Below are positions 8,459 through 16,403 of a stretch of 64,000 nt of DNA, piece by piece. The position numbers were made by a program, and so were the translations under genes. The notes below the pieces were generated by a model. The model saw only the letters and a program-made list of their open reading frames with translations, ran no database searches and was not told where the DNA came from. The DNA is from Fibrobacter sp. UWH6. GTDB taxonomy: Bacteria > Fibrobacterota > Fibrobacteria > Fibrobacterales > Fibrobacteraceae. The stretch's first letter is position 1. Every line of letters starts with the position of its first letter. Location of the stretch: positions 1 to 64,000 of the forward strand of contig NZ_FRAX01000012.1 in NCBI RefSeq assembly GCF_900142465.1, in the 5' to 3' direction.

Positions 8459-8467
8459 GTTATGATG

Positions 8468-8512
8468 AATATAGTTTTGTATCAAAAGGATTCAAATATT
8501 TATGATACAAAA
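8468..8512 (-). promoter_or_regulatory. promoter and inverted-repeat operator of the TIGR02147 operon
   Basis: A perfect 10-bp inverted repeat, TTTTGTATCA (8475-8484) and TGATACAAAA (8503-8512), is separated by 18 nt. On the minus strand it brackets TTTGAA (8496-8491), which is 17 nt from TATATT (8473-8468). A second possible -10, TAATTTTG, overlaps the outer arm (8517-8510). Further half sites TGATACAAA occur at 8578-8586 and 8665-8674. Confidence 0.55.
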
Positions 8513-8679
8513 TTAGCTTATTTTTTTTCGTATTACAAGAACCAATCTAAGGTTTTCATACATTTCAAGTATTTTCATGATACAAACATTGCAAAAATAC
8601 GTGATAAACAGCACAATGTTAAAACTTCAGAACCAATTAGGCAAAATCGCGATAGAAAAACCTATGATACAAAAGCGAA

Positions 8680-8749
8680 AATACAATGCTAACGGTACAA
8701 TGCAAACAATACAATGCAGACAATACAACGCAAACAATACAACGCTAAC
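8680..8749. repeat. five tandem 14-bp repeats
   Basis: Consensus AATACAAYGCWAAC, five head-to-tail copies without spacers, in the 360-bp gap between the TIGR02147 operon and the GH5 gene. The rest of this gap holds the TGATACAAA half sites and no gene. Confidence 0.85.
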
Positions 8750-8789
8750 GCAACAAGAAATCCCGCCAGCACACGCCGACGGAATCCGC

Positions 8790-8814
8790 ATTCAAAATTT
8801 CCTAGTATCAGGAA
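8790..8814 (-). terminator. weak terminator of GH5 gene
   Basis: On the minus strand TTCCT-GATACT-AGGAA is followed by ATTTTG just after the GH5 stop codon. Short stem and short T run. Confidence 0.35.
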
Positions 8815-8817
8815 TCG

Positions 8818-10443
8818 CTATCCGAGCTTAACTTCCTTGACCACAAGGATGCCACCTCGTTCGGTCTTAGGATACTGACGCATACCTTCGCCACCCTTGC
8901 CACGGTCCAGAACTTCAAGAAGTTCACCCTTGGTAGAGTACAGGTGCAGTTCCCAAGGAACGTTGGGAGAATTGAAATAGCCGGAATTTTTCTGCACATT
9001 GCGCTGGAATGATCGATTTAGACGATCCGCCACGCTACGAGCCTGAACTAGGCTGATATCAGCAAGGCTCCAGGAAGTGGGAACGCCACCCATATCGAAA
9101 ATCAGCAGTGCTTCGGGGTCAGACTCTTCCTTCATGGTAAACTTCCAGCTAAAGTTCTGCCAGCTGGTACTCAAGTCCAAAATACGTCCATTTGCATAGG
9201 GCGTATATTCGTCAGAGTCCTTCTTGATATTCACATGGAGAGTACGGGGCTTGTCGGCCTTGGCTCGCATGCTAAAAACATAGGTAACGCCATGACGCAT
9301 AGACAGGCGCTGCTTGAACTGCAGATTCCAGGATTCCTTGCCAGCCTTCTTGATTACGAAGTTTGCGGCACCATCCTTTACAGAAACCTCGGCCTTACCG
9401 CCCCAGAAGTCCGTCACCCAGCCAGACAAAGCCTCTTCAGAAGAAAACTCACCATTCTGGATCAAGTTCGTCCCCACAGAAAGGGAGCCAGTCACATAAT
9501 CCTTGTTCTGGATAAAATTGGGAATAATGCTGGTATTCTGGATACCGTTGGGGCTATCCAGACAGATTTCCTTACCCCAGCCAACCAGGGTATTTACAGA
9601 ACCATGGATCGTCATATCCATTTCGGGGCTATCGAAGTTACCGGGGCCCCAGCTCCATGCCAACCAGCCAATGTCCAGGCGTTCCGCTTCCGACATAATC
9701 AGCTTATAGGGAATCTCCTTGGCGCCACCTACGGCAACAGGAGCAAATTCACCCACAACCAAGGGCAACTTCTTGTCGACAGAAGCCTTAAGGACTCCAC
9801 GGACGCGGTCTTCGACGGTTGCATACCCTGTAGTTTCTGGATTATGAAGTTCCGAAGGCCACCACATATGGATCGAGAAAAGCAAATTATGTTCAGGATC
9901 AGCCTGTAAAAGCCTCGGCCCCACTTCCAGCAAGTTCTTTTCGCTCTGGCCCCACATATCAGCATCAATCATGATGGGAATGCGGATACCGGCAGCACGC
10001 ATCTTGGTAACGATGGTGTTGTACGCCAGGAAGAAGTCTTCGGCAGGCACAACCTCATCACCAGGTTCATTACCGACATTGATAATCAGGTACTGCTGGT
10101 GGTTGGCGATCACCTGCATCATTTCTTCGCTGAGCCAGTAATCCAAAGCTTCGGGGAGTTTTTCCCAGTTACCGGTGGTATCATGAATTTCGGGAATGGG
10201 AATCATACCGTTGGCAATGCAGAGACCAATGATATTATCCAAATCACTCACTCGGCCACGGGTGTTCCAGACAATGCGCACACAATTGGCACCGGTCTTC
10301 GCGATTTCAGGAATGGTCTTTCCTTCGCGATCAGTCCAGATGAACATGTGGTTTACGCCACGTAAGATAGTCTTTTCGTTGTCTTTGCTGTAAAGGTAGC
10401 GATCCTGTACAAAAAATCCCGGTTTTGCAGACGCCATAGTCAT
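8818..10443 (-). CDS. glycoside hydrolase family 5 enzyme with CBM
   Basis: 541 aa. Residues 10-320 are a GH5-like TIM barrel: NVGNEPGDE carries the acid/base Glu126, and LPLVVGEFAP the nucleophile Glu232, in the right order and spacing. This resembles endo-mannanases and cellulases of GH5; I cannot fix substrate. Residues about 330-480 (LIQNGEFSSEEALSGWVTDF onward) read as a CBM4/9-like jelly roll. The last 60 residues (WELHLYSTKGELLEVL, GGILVVKEVKLG) resemble a C-terminal sorting or basic terminal domain. The N-terminus MTMASAKPGFFVQ has no signal peptide, and an in-frame stop lies six codons upstream, so export is not explained. GGAG is 11 nt before the ATG. Confidence 0.85.
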   Translation of the reverse strand: MTMASAKPGFFVQDRYLYSKDNEKTILRGVNHMFIWTDREGKTIPEIAKTGANCVRIVWNTRGRVSDLDNIIGLCIANGMIPIPEIHDTTGNWEKLPEALDYWLSEEMMQVIANHQQYLIINVGNEPGDEVVPAEDFFLAYNTIVTKMRAAGIRIPIMIDADMWGQSEKNLLEVGPRLLQADPEHNLLFSIHMWWPSELHNPETTGYATVEDRVRGVLKASVDKKLPLVVGEFAPVAVGGAKEIPYKLIMSEAERLDIGWLAWSWGPGNFDSPEMDMTIHGSVNTLVGWGKEICLDSPNGIQNTSIIPNFIQNKDYVTGSLSVGTNLIQNGEFSSEEALSGWVTDFWGGKAEVSVKDGAANFVIKKAGKESWNLQFKQRLSMRHGVTYVFSMRAKADKPRTLHVNIKKDSDEYTPYANGRILDLSTSWQNFSWKFTMKEESDPEALLIFDMGGVPTSWSLADISLVQARSVADRLNRSFQRNVQKNSGYFNSPNVPWELHLYSTKGELLEVLDRGKGGEGMRQYPKTERGGILVVKEVKLG

Positions 10444-10553
10444 TACGCATTTTCTCCATTAATTCTTATCCAAAAGAAAGATACAATTATTTGACTGAAA
10501 TAGGCTTCTGTGTTAAAAATTATACCATTATCCGGAGAAATTCGCTCAACAAA

Positions 10554-11396
10554 TCAAAAACTAGCCAGACGCGCCAGGGAATTCGCCTTGGCCACGTTCG
10601 ACGGCAACGAAACCTGCGGTGGAGAATGAGCCGAAAGTTGATTGGCAAAATCCCTTTCGGGCATATGCTTCCAATAATGCACCGGTAGGCACCGCCGCAA
10701 CAACCGCGGATTCTCGCGTTCCTTGATAGATATGGCGTTATAATAGTCCTTCCACAATTGGGTTATGGCATCAGGCGGCAAGCCCGCCTTCAGGGCCTTC
10801 AAATTGGGAATGGTAACCTCCTGAGGAGAACGCCCATCGTAATAGACACCATAATTTCGCCTTGAATCGTAAATTGCCCAGCGCTCGTTCACAAAACGCC
10901 GCAGAAAATGGTCCGTCAACAACGTCACGATATCGTACTTCGGCTCAATTTCCGCAAAGTAACAGCCGTCGTCCGTTTTAGAAAAACGGACCATGCCGCG
11001 CATGTCGCCGATTTCTCGGCGGACGGCCTGGGCAATCTTGTACAGCGGGAGCATTTCAGCCGACGCAATATTCTTACCATAATTCGGATCAAGGCCCGCA
11101 AACAGCTTACGCAGGTAGGAGAGCATCTGCATTTCAACGCCCTCCACCTCGGAACGGAACACCACATCCAACATCCACAGCACATCTTCGCTGGCGGCAT
11201 TCACAATGGCCCGTTTCAGACGTCGGGCAGAATCTTCGGACGTTTCCACCCAGAAAGGCTGCATAAACAAGTCCGCATCCTCCCCCGCCCTACGGTCAGG
11301 CGTAATGTTCCCCACCACCAGGCGCTGGCGGTAGATTTCGAACACAACACTAAGGAATCCATCAAAAGTCGAATCGTAAGAAATATTAAGAGACAT
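10554..11396 (-). CDS. TIGR03915/DUF4130-family putative DNA metabolism protein
   Basis: 280 aa, cytoplasmic. It starts MSLNISYDSTFDGFLSVVFE, and the segment YDSTFDGFLSVVFEIY with later LLTDHFLRRFVNERWAIYDSRRNYGVYYDG matches the DUF4130 family that travels with the radical SAM partner encoded upstream. In relatives a uracil-DNA-glycosylase domain is often fused C-terminally; here the protein stops after the DUF4130 part, with only a short tail. No SD is obvious. It lies 108 nt downstream of the radical SAM gene on the same strand, so the two are probably co-transcribed. Confidence 0.78.
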   Translation of the reverse strand: MSLNISYDSTFDGFLSVVFEIYRQRLVVGNITPDRRAGEDADLFMQPFWVETSEDSARRLKRAIVNAASEDVLWMLDVVFRSEVEGVEMQMLSYLRKLFAGLDPNYGKNIASAEMLPLYKIAQAVRREIGDMRGMVRFSKTDDGCYFAEIEPKYDIVTLLTDHFLRRFVNERWAIYDSRRNYGVYYDGRSPQEVTIPNLKALKAGLPPDAITQLWKDYYNAISIKERENPRLLRRCLPVHYWKHMPERDFANQLSAHSPPQVSLPSNVAKANSLARLASF

Positions 11397-11504
11397 TATA
11401 TCTAGCCACTAAAAGTTAAAGGTTCATAAAACAGATTTTCCAAGACAGTCCCATTGAAACTTGCTTACTGGGGCAGGCTTACAGAGACAAACTCAGAGAT
11501 AAGC

Positions 11505-12776
11505 TTACGCATGAGCTGGCAGCATCGCTGGCCTAGAGTCCAGGGCGTCGAACATATTCAATTGCAGAGGCTGCGACGGCCCCACCAACAACGGGCGCAC
11601 CATCTCAGGGTAAAGCCGGCGTAAACTGGCAGGCGTATCCGGATGGTAGATGAAGTACTTGGCCCGCTTCATGACCACCCCCATCTTCTTCAGCTGTTCC
11701 AGACGGATTTTACAGAACCTCCGGCCATTGGCAATAAGGTTTGCGGATTTAACTCCGATACCCGGCACCCGCAAAAGCATTTCGTAGTCCGCAGTCTGAA
11801 TGTCGATAGGGAACATTTCCGGATGTCGCAAGGCCCAGGCCACCTTCGGATCAAGGTCCAGATCAAGATTGGGATGGGCCTCATCGAGAATCTCGTTATA
11901 CTGAAACTTGTAGAAACGCATAAGCCAGTCAGCCTGGTACAGACGATGTTCACGGACCAGAGGCGGCTTGGTGGTTATAACGGGCAACCTCTTATCGGCA
12001 TTGATAGGAACGTAGCCCGAAAAATAAACGCGTTTCATCTGCTGTTGCATATAGAAACCGTTAGACAAAGTCAGTATCTGAAAATCCGTTTCGCCAGACG
12101 CCCCCACAATCATCTGGGTCGTCTGCCCCGCAGGCAGGAACTTCGGGCTATAACGGGACACGCCCTTCCCTGGATTGTATTCCAGTTTGCGCTCTGCCAG
12201 ATAGTTCATGGGGCGATACACCGACGCATGATTCTTTTCGGGCGCCAGGTACTGCAGGGCCTTATCCGACGGAATCTCAATATTCACGCTACTTCGGTCA
12301 GCATAGAGTCCCGCTTCGTGCAGTAACGCTTCGGAAGCCCCCGGGATGGATTTTAGATGGATGTAACCGCCAAAACGATGGACAGTCCTCAGTTCCTTTG
12401 CCACCTTGATGAGCATTTCCATGGTAGCGTCAGGACTCCCCACCACGGCGGAACTGAGGAACAAGCCCTCGATATAGTTACGTTTGTAGAATTCCAGCGT
12501 CAGGTCGATCAATTCCTTAGGCGTAAAAGTCGCCCTGGGAATATCATTGGAACGACGGTTGACGCAATAGGCGCAATCATACTTGCAGGCATTACTCATT
12601 AACACCTTCAAAAGGGAAATGCAACGGCCGTCCGCCGCCCATGTATGGCAAATACCCGCCTGGCAGGCATTCCCCATCCCGCCCTTGGGAGTGTTCCTAT
12701 TGGAACCGCTAGACGAACACGAAACATCGTATTTCGCCGCATCCGCCAAAATGTTCAACTTTTCCCTTACGTCCAT
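11505..12776 (-). CDS. putative DNA modification/repair radical SAM protein (TIGR03916-like)
   Basis: 423 aa. The radical SAM cluster motif is CKYDCAYC (CxxxCxxC), preceded by LLKVLMSNA and followed by VNRRSND. The N-terminal CSSSGSNR and GMGNACQAGICHTW with extra cysteines is characteristic of this family. Near the C-terminus LLRVPGIGVKSANLIAN is a helix-hairpin-helix DNA-binding motif. Biochemical function is not known; the usual genomic link to DUF4130 and uracil-DNA glycosylase suggests nucleic acid repair or modification. ATG 12776 is chosen as giving the family N-terminus MDVREKLNILADAAKYD; an in-frame TTG at 12791 is possible. Confidence 0.85.
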   Translation of the reverse strand: MDVREKLNILADAAKYDVSCSSSGSNRNTPKGGMGNACQAGICHTWAADGRCISLLKVLMSNACKYDCAYCVNRRSNDIPRATFTPKELIDLTLEFYKRNYIEGLFLSSAVVGSPDATMEMLIKVAKELRTVHRFGGYIHLKSIPGASEALLHEAGLYADRSSVNIEIPSDKALQYLAPEKNHASVYRPMNYLAERKLEYNPGKGVSRYSPKFLPAGQTTQMIVGASGETDFQILTLSNGFYMQQQMKRVYFSGYVPINADKRLPVITTKPPLVREHRLYQADWLMRFYKFQYNEILDEAHPNLDLDLDPKVAWALRHPEMFPIDIQTADYEMLLRVPGIGVKSANLIANGRRFCKIRLEQLKKMGVVMKRAKYFIYHPDTPASLRRLYPEMVRPLLVGPSQPLQLNMFDALDSRPAMLPAHA

Positions 12777-12966
12777 TATAATTGCCCGCAAAAAACAAAT
12801 GCACTTTTGTACACCATTTAATATAATAACTAGTGCTCAAAAAAGCAAGTCATAGTTTTCAATTCAATTCATAAAAAATCAAATATTTCCGTGATTAATG
12901 TCATCATATTTCAGCACGTAGCCCTTTTAACACTTTCCACCCTTTTTTTAGAGTGTAAGTTTTATG

Positions 12967-12972
12967 TATATT
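12967..12972 (+). promoter_or_regulatory. -10 element upstream of the double-LamG lipoprotein gene
   Basis: TATATT lies 63 nt before the ATG of 13035; -35 weak (T-rich). A standard leader with an SD follows, unlike the leaderless genes. No gene is visible elsewhere in 12777-13034. Confidence 0.35.
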
Positions 12973-13034
12973 TTACGGCGGATGACATGAATTTCCCAAC
13001 AGGACAACAGAATTCATTTAGATTGGAGTAAAGA

Positions 13035-14594
13035 ATGAAGAAGTTCCTAGTACCGGTCGCCGCAGCATTGAGCCTTATGGCCTGCTCCGACGTAAACGAT
13101 TCTATCGCCAACAATAGTCACCCCAGCCAAACATCCGTCGCAACCCCCAGCGCCCTCTGGAAGCAGTTGGAAACGGATGGTGTCAGCGAATATTTCGAAA
13201 GCAATGGTGTACTCCATACCGGTGAAACATCCATCCAGACTAATTTAAATTGCAAGAACAGCCTCCACATCGACGAATACACTCTGCTTCTCGATGAAAT
13301 GGAAGGCATTTATAGAGAAGGAACCCTTGTAGACGGCGTCTGCGGCAAGGGCGTCGCCCTCGCATCCGGTGAAGTCGCTCCCCTCACCATTAACATGGTC
13401 GACGAAATGTCCAAGGGCACCATCGAATTCTGGTTCAAGCCAGCAGAAGATTTCTTCAACCTGGACAGAACCCTCCTGGGTAACGACGAAGCACGCATCC
13501 ACTTCTTCGTCATGAACAACCTGCTCGTATTCCAGAAAAATCACGCCGACAAGCATTATTACGTCATGGGTCCCGCCAAATTCAAGAAAGGCTGGAACAA
13601 GATCGCCGGCCAGTGGGGTGACGGCTACCTGAGCGTCTGGATGAACGACGAGCTGGTGGCAAAGATTGCCCATACAGAAGGCTACAAGCCCTCTAACCGC
13701 GGTAAGCCTTTCGGCAACTTGCTAGTCGCCGGTTACAAGAGTTCCTGCTGCATGGAAGGACCCGGTATGTATAGCCCCCTGACAACCAGTGGCGCATACG
13801 ACCAGATTCGCATTTCCATCATCCCCCGCTACAAGAACGAAGGTTCCATAGAAGACAAGGATGAAGAAATTTCCTCCAGCAGCGAAGAAGTGATTATCGA
13901 AGAATCTTCCAGCAGCGAAGAAGTGATCGTCGAGGATTCCTCTAGCAGTGAAGAAGTGATCATCGAGGAATCCTCCAGCAGTGAAGATGTAATCGTCGAA
14001 GAATCCTCCAGCAGCGAAAATTCCGATGACGACATCATCTTCTTTGAAGACTTCGACAGCGGAAAGAACTACGGAGTCACACTCATTGATGGCGAAAGCG
14101 GTATGGCAGCAAGCCTGGAATACGGGCAAAAAATCGTATTGGCGGCCTTAGACGAAAAAATTCCCCGGGGTACTTTTGAATTTTCATTCAAGCCCGGCGA
14201 ACAGTTCGAATCCATGTACAAGGCAGCCCTGGTCGGAACCGACGAAAGCCGAATGACCATCCTGAAAGTCAACGATCAGTTGGTATTCTACAAGAATTTG
14301 CCTGACAGCTATATCAAGGTTAGCGGTAAGTACACCTTCAAGGAAGGCTGGAACAAGATCGCCGCCCAGTGGGACGGCACCTCCATTTCCCTGTATGTCA
14401 ATGGGGAACTGATTGGCGAAACCGCCACCACCACGGTCTACACACCCTCTACAAGAGGAACATACTATGCCGCCTATGGCAATTCAATCCTGGTGGGCTA
14501 TAAGAGTTACTGCTGTACTTCTGACGGAGAAGGCAGTGCCTACACTTCTGGAAGTTTCGACAACATCCTCGTAACCTCCAAGTTGCTCTACTAA
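13035..14594 (+). CDS. secreted lipoprotein with two LamG-like domains
   Basis: 519 aa. The signal MKKFLVPVAAALSLMAC ends in a lipobox Cys. Two concanavalin/LamG-like domains follow (about 75-265 and 340-519), each with the same strand sequence: FKKGWNKIAGQWGDGYLSVWMN in the first and FKEGWNKIAAQWDG in the second, plus the conserved YKSSCCMEG and YKSYCCTS disulfide-like pairs. They are joined by an acidic Ser linker with five SSSSE units in EEVIIEE-type context, as in Fibrobacter surface proteins. Likely role: binding plant polysaccharide or surface glycans. TTGGAGT precedes the ATG. It is followed by a terminator and lies beside a beta-glucanase block. Confidence 0.82.
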   Translation: MKKFLVPVAAALSLMACSDVNDSIANNSHPSQTSVATPSALWKQLETDGVSEYFESNGVLHTGETSIQTNLNCKNSLHIDEYTLLLDEMEGIYREGTLVDGVCGKGVALASGEVAPLTINMVDEMSKGTIEFWFKPAEDFFNLDRTLLGNDEARIHFFVMNNLLVFQKNHADKHYYVMGPAKFKKGWNKIAGQWGDGYLSVWMNDELVAKIAHTEGYKPSNRGKPFGNLLVAGYKSSCCMEGPGMYSPLTTSGAYDQIRISIIPRYKNEGSIEDKDEEISSSSEEVIIEESSSSEEVIVEDSSSSEEVIIEESSSSEDVIVEESSSSENSDDDIIFFEDFDSGKNYGVTLIDGESGMAASLEYGQKIVLAALDEKIPRGTFEFSFKPGEQFESMYKAALVGTDESRMTILKVNDQLVFYKNLPDSYIKVSGKYTFKEGWNKIAAQWDGTSISLYVNGELIGETATTTVYTPSTRGTYYAAYGNSILVGYKSYCCTSDGEGSAYTSGSFDNILVTSKLLY

Positions 14595-14612
14595 CCGCAC
14601 AAAAAAAATTTT

Positions 14613-14645
14613 AACGCCTGCGCAATATTCAACGCAGGCGTTTTT
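14613..14645 (+). terminator. terminator of the double-LamG gene
   Basis: A 10-bp stem AACGCCTGCG / CGCAGGCGTT and a T run. Confidence 0.9.
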
Positions 14646-14738
14646 CGTTTTTAGGGAGCATCCCTCCCAAATTTCAAAATATTTATGTTTTTTTTGTAAC
14701 ATTCCCGAAAAAATTCAATTTTTATGTCAACGATAGAC

Positions 14739-14746
14739 TAAATTTG
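14739..14746 (+). promoter_or_regulatory. -10-like element, probably leaderless start of 14752
   Basis: TAAATTTG with the first T 13 nt before the ATG. No SD. Confidence 0.5.
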
Positions 14747-14751
14747 GCACG

Positions 14752-16089
14752 ATGTCCGAGAGGTGTAAAGTACAGGGATTGACTAACCGGCAGCTCGAAG
14801 TTCTCGACCTGCTGCGCAAGGGGTTGACAAACGCCGAGATTTGTCGTGCCTTGAATATTTCAGAAAACACCGTCAAAATCCACCTGGCCAACATCTACAA
14901 GACGCTAGAAGTTTCAAACCGTACGGAAGCAGTAGCCGCAGTCGCAGAAACGGCCGAAAACTGGGTTAATTCCGATGAAGTCCGCATTCGCGTCATCCAC
15001 GACAGCGACATAAAGGACCATCCCCTTGTCTATGAACTGTTCCACGGCATCGTAGAAAACTTCCAGGAATACCGCCTGTTCCTAATCAATACCGGATTGT
15101 CAGACGAAATTGTACAGGATTCAACCTATCAAATTAAAATTTCGGCTTCCCAAGACGGCAACCAGGCATTTATTTCACTGCTCCAGGGCAACAACAAGGC
15201 TATAATCTGGTCACAGAACCTTAAACTGGATGACGCAAGCGCAATTGATCTTTACGCAGACCAGTATTCAATCGTGCTGTTCCGCAACATGATCATTTCT
15301 GCAGCCAAGGTTCTCGAACAAAACTCCAATGCCTCCCCCGCCTGGTGGTACGCCACGTCATACTCCATCATAAAGAGTGAAAACCGCAGCAGGGACTGTT
15401 TCGAAAAGTGCATGTCGATGCTTCAGTCCCTCACGGTGGAAGGAGACATCAGAAACTACGTCCTGTGCAGTCAGGCATCAATCTACTACCTGGGAATTTC
15501 CGAAAACTGGGTAAACGGAGAGGAATTCGTCAAGAAAATTGGGGAACTGGCTTGCGATACCATGCGCAACAACCCCTCATCGGCCTATTCCATGTTCACC
15601 ATGGCCCTTTACAATATCCTGTTGGGCAAGAAGAACGAAGCTATCGTCTACTTCGAGGGCATCCTGCTGTCCAACCCGCTGAACGTCATGTGCCGCCGCC
15701 TGCTGGTCCAGCTGTATATGCTCATGGGCCGCGAAGAAGACGCCTTAAAGCAGCTTGATGAAATTGCCCGCCTTGTCCCCAACGGTATGGACCAGCCATT
15801 CCAATTCGTAGCCAAGGCCATGATCTATTTCCTCCAGGGGAATTACGATTTCTGCGAAAAAGTTTCTAGGCAAGTACTGATGTTCCACCCCGAAATCCCC
15901 TTTGCAAGGCTTTTTGTAATTGCCTGCAACAACAAGAAGGGGAATTTGGACGAAGTAAAGAAACAGGTGAAGATATTCTACGAATACCATCCAAACTTTA
16001 CAAGAAATGACTTGGAGCGTTTTATCGGAGGAGTATCTCCCAACCTCAAGCAGATTCTCCTAGAGGCGATCCAAAACATTTTTGACTAA
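14752..16089 (+). CDS. LuxR-type HTH regulator with TPR C-terminus
   Basis: 445 aa. Residues 10-65 form a LuxR/GerE helix-turn-helix: LTNRQLEVLDLLRKGLTNAEI and ISENTVKIHLANIYKTLEV match the consensus. Unusually this DNA-binding domain is at the N-terminus. A TolB-like alpha/beta segment follows at about 80-175 (ISASQDGNQAFISLLQGN), then helical repeats resembling TPR (ALYNILLGKKNEAIVYFEGIL; LYMLMGREEDALKQLDEIARL). This layout is like CadC/adenylate-cyclase-type regulators with TolB-TPR sensors. No membrane segment is visible. Its position between a LamG lipoprotein and a beta-glucanase suggests it controls polysaccharide genes; that is inference. Confidence 0.82.
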   Translation: MSERCKVQGLTNRQLEVLDLLRKGLTNAEICRALNISENTVKIHLANIYKTLEVSNRTEAVAAVAETAENWVNSDEVRIRVIHDSDIKDHPLVYELFHGIVENFQEYRLFLINTGLSDEIVQDSTYQIKISASQDGNQAFISLLQGNNKAIIWSQNLKLDDASAIDLYADQYSIVLFRNMIISAAKVLEQNSNASPAWWYATSYSIIKSENRSRDCFEKCMSMLQSLTVEGDIRNYVLCSQASIYYLGISENWVNGEEFVKKIGELACDTMRNNPSSAYSMFTMALYNILLGKKNEAIVYFEGILLSNPLNVMCRRLLVQLYMLMGREEDALKQLDEIARLVPNGMDQPFQFVAKAMIYFLQGNYDFCEKVSRQVLMFHPEIPFARLFVIACNNKKGNLDEVKKQVKIFYEYHPNFTRNDLERFIGGVSPNLKQILLEAIQNIFD

Positions 16090-16103
16090 AATCACGAAAA
16101 AAC

Positions 16104-16125
16104 GGCAGTTTACCCTGCCTTTTTT
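16104..16125 (+). terminator. terminator of the LuxR-TPR gene
   Basis: Stem GGCAG/CTGCC with six T residues. Confidence 0.7.
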
Positions 16126-16185
16126 CATTTATATAGCCCATATGGGCTATGGCTTTAATCATACCAACTTATTATTTTATGAATA

Positions 16186-16292
16186 CCTGAGAAGGAGAAA
16201 CGCTCTCTGTCCGACACCTCTTATAGGAGAGCATTATCACTTGGGGGACAAAGAGAGGTAGCCTTCCAATTGGGAGAAGGCTACCTTTTTTT
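16186..16292 (+). ncRNA. structured leader or small RNA ending in an intrinsic terminator
   Basis: The 3' end is a perfect 10-bp terminator stem (GGTAGCCTTC 16257-16266, GAAGGCTACC 16276-16285) with seven T residues. Upstream, GCTCTC (16202-16207) can pair with GAGAGC (16227-16232). Alternatively the region CTCTCTGTCC (16203-16212) can pair with GGACAAAGAGAG (16246-16257). The two pairings exclude each other and the second touches the terminator. It lies before the beta-glucanase gene. No known riboswitch class recognised. The rest of 16090-16403 holds the palindrome AGCCCATATGGGCT near 16136 and no gene. Confidence 0.35.
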
Positions 16293-16403
16293 GTTGCCAG
16301 ACAACCCATCAATCGATACAGTGCTGAGAAATTAACACTCGTTAAACTTGTTATAAAGTTAGACAGTTTATATGTTTGATTCCGGTGTAGAAAAGGAGTC
16401 AAA

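Noticed and set aside
7529-8692. 387-residue plus-strand ORF
   Set aside because: Antisense to the TIGR02147 regulator and runs through its operator region.
8680-8749. CRISPR array
   Set aside because: The 14-bp units are head to tail without spacers and no cas genes are present.
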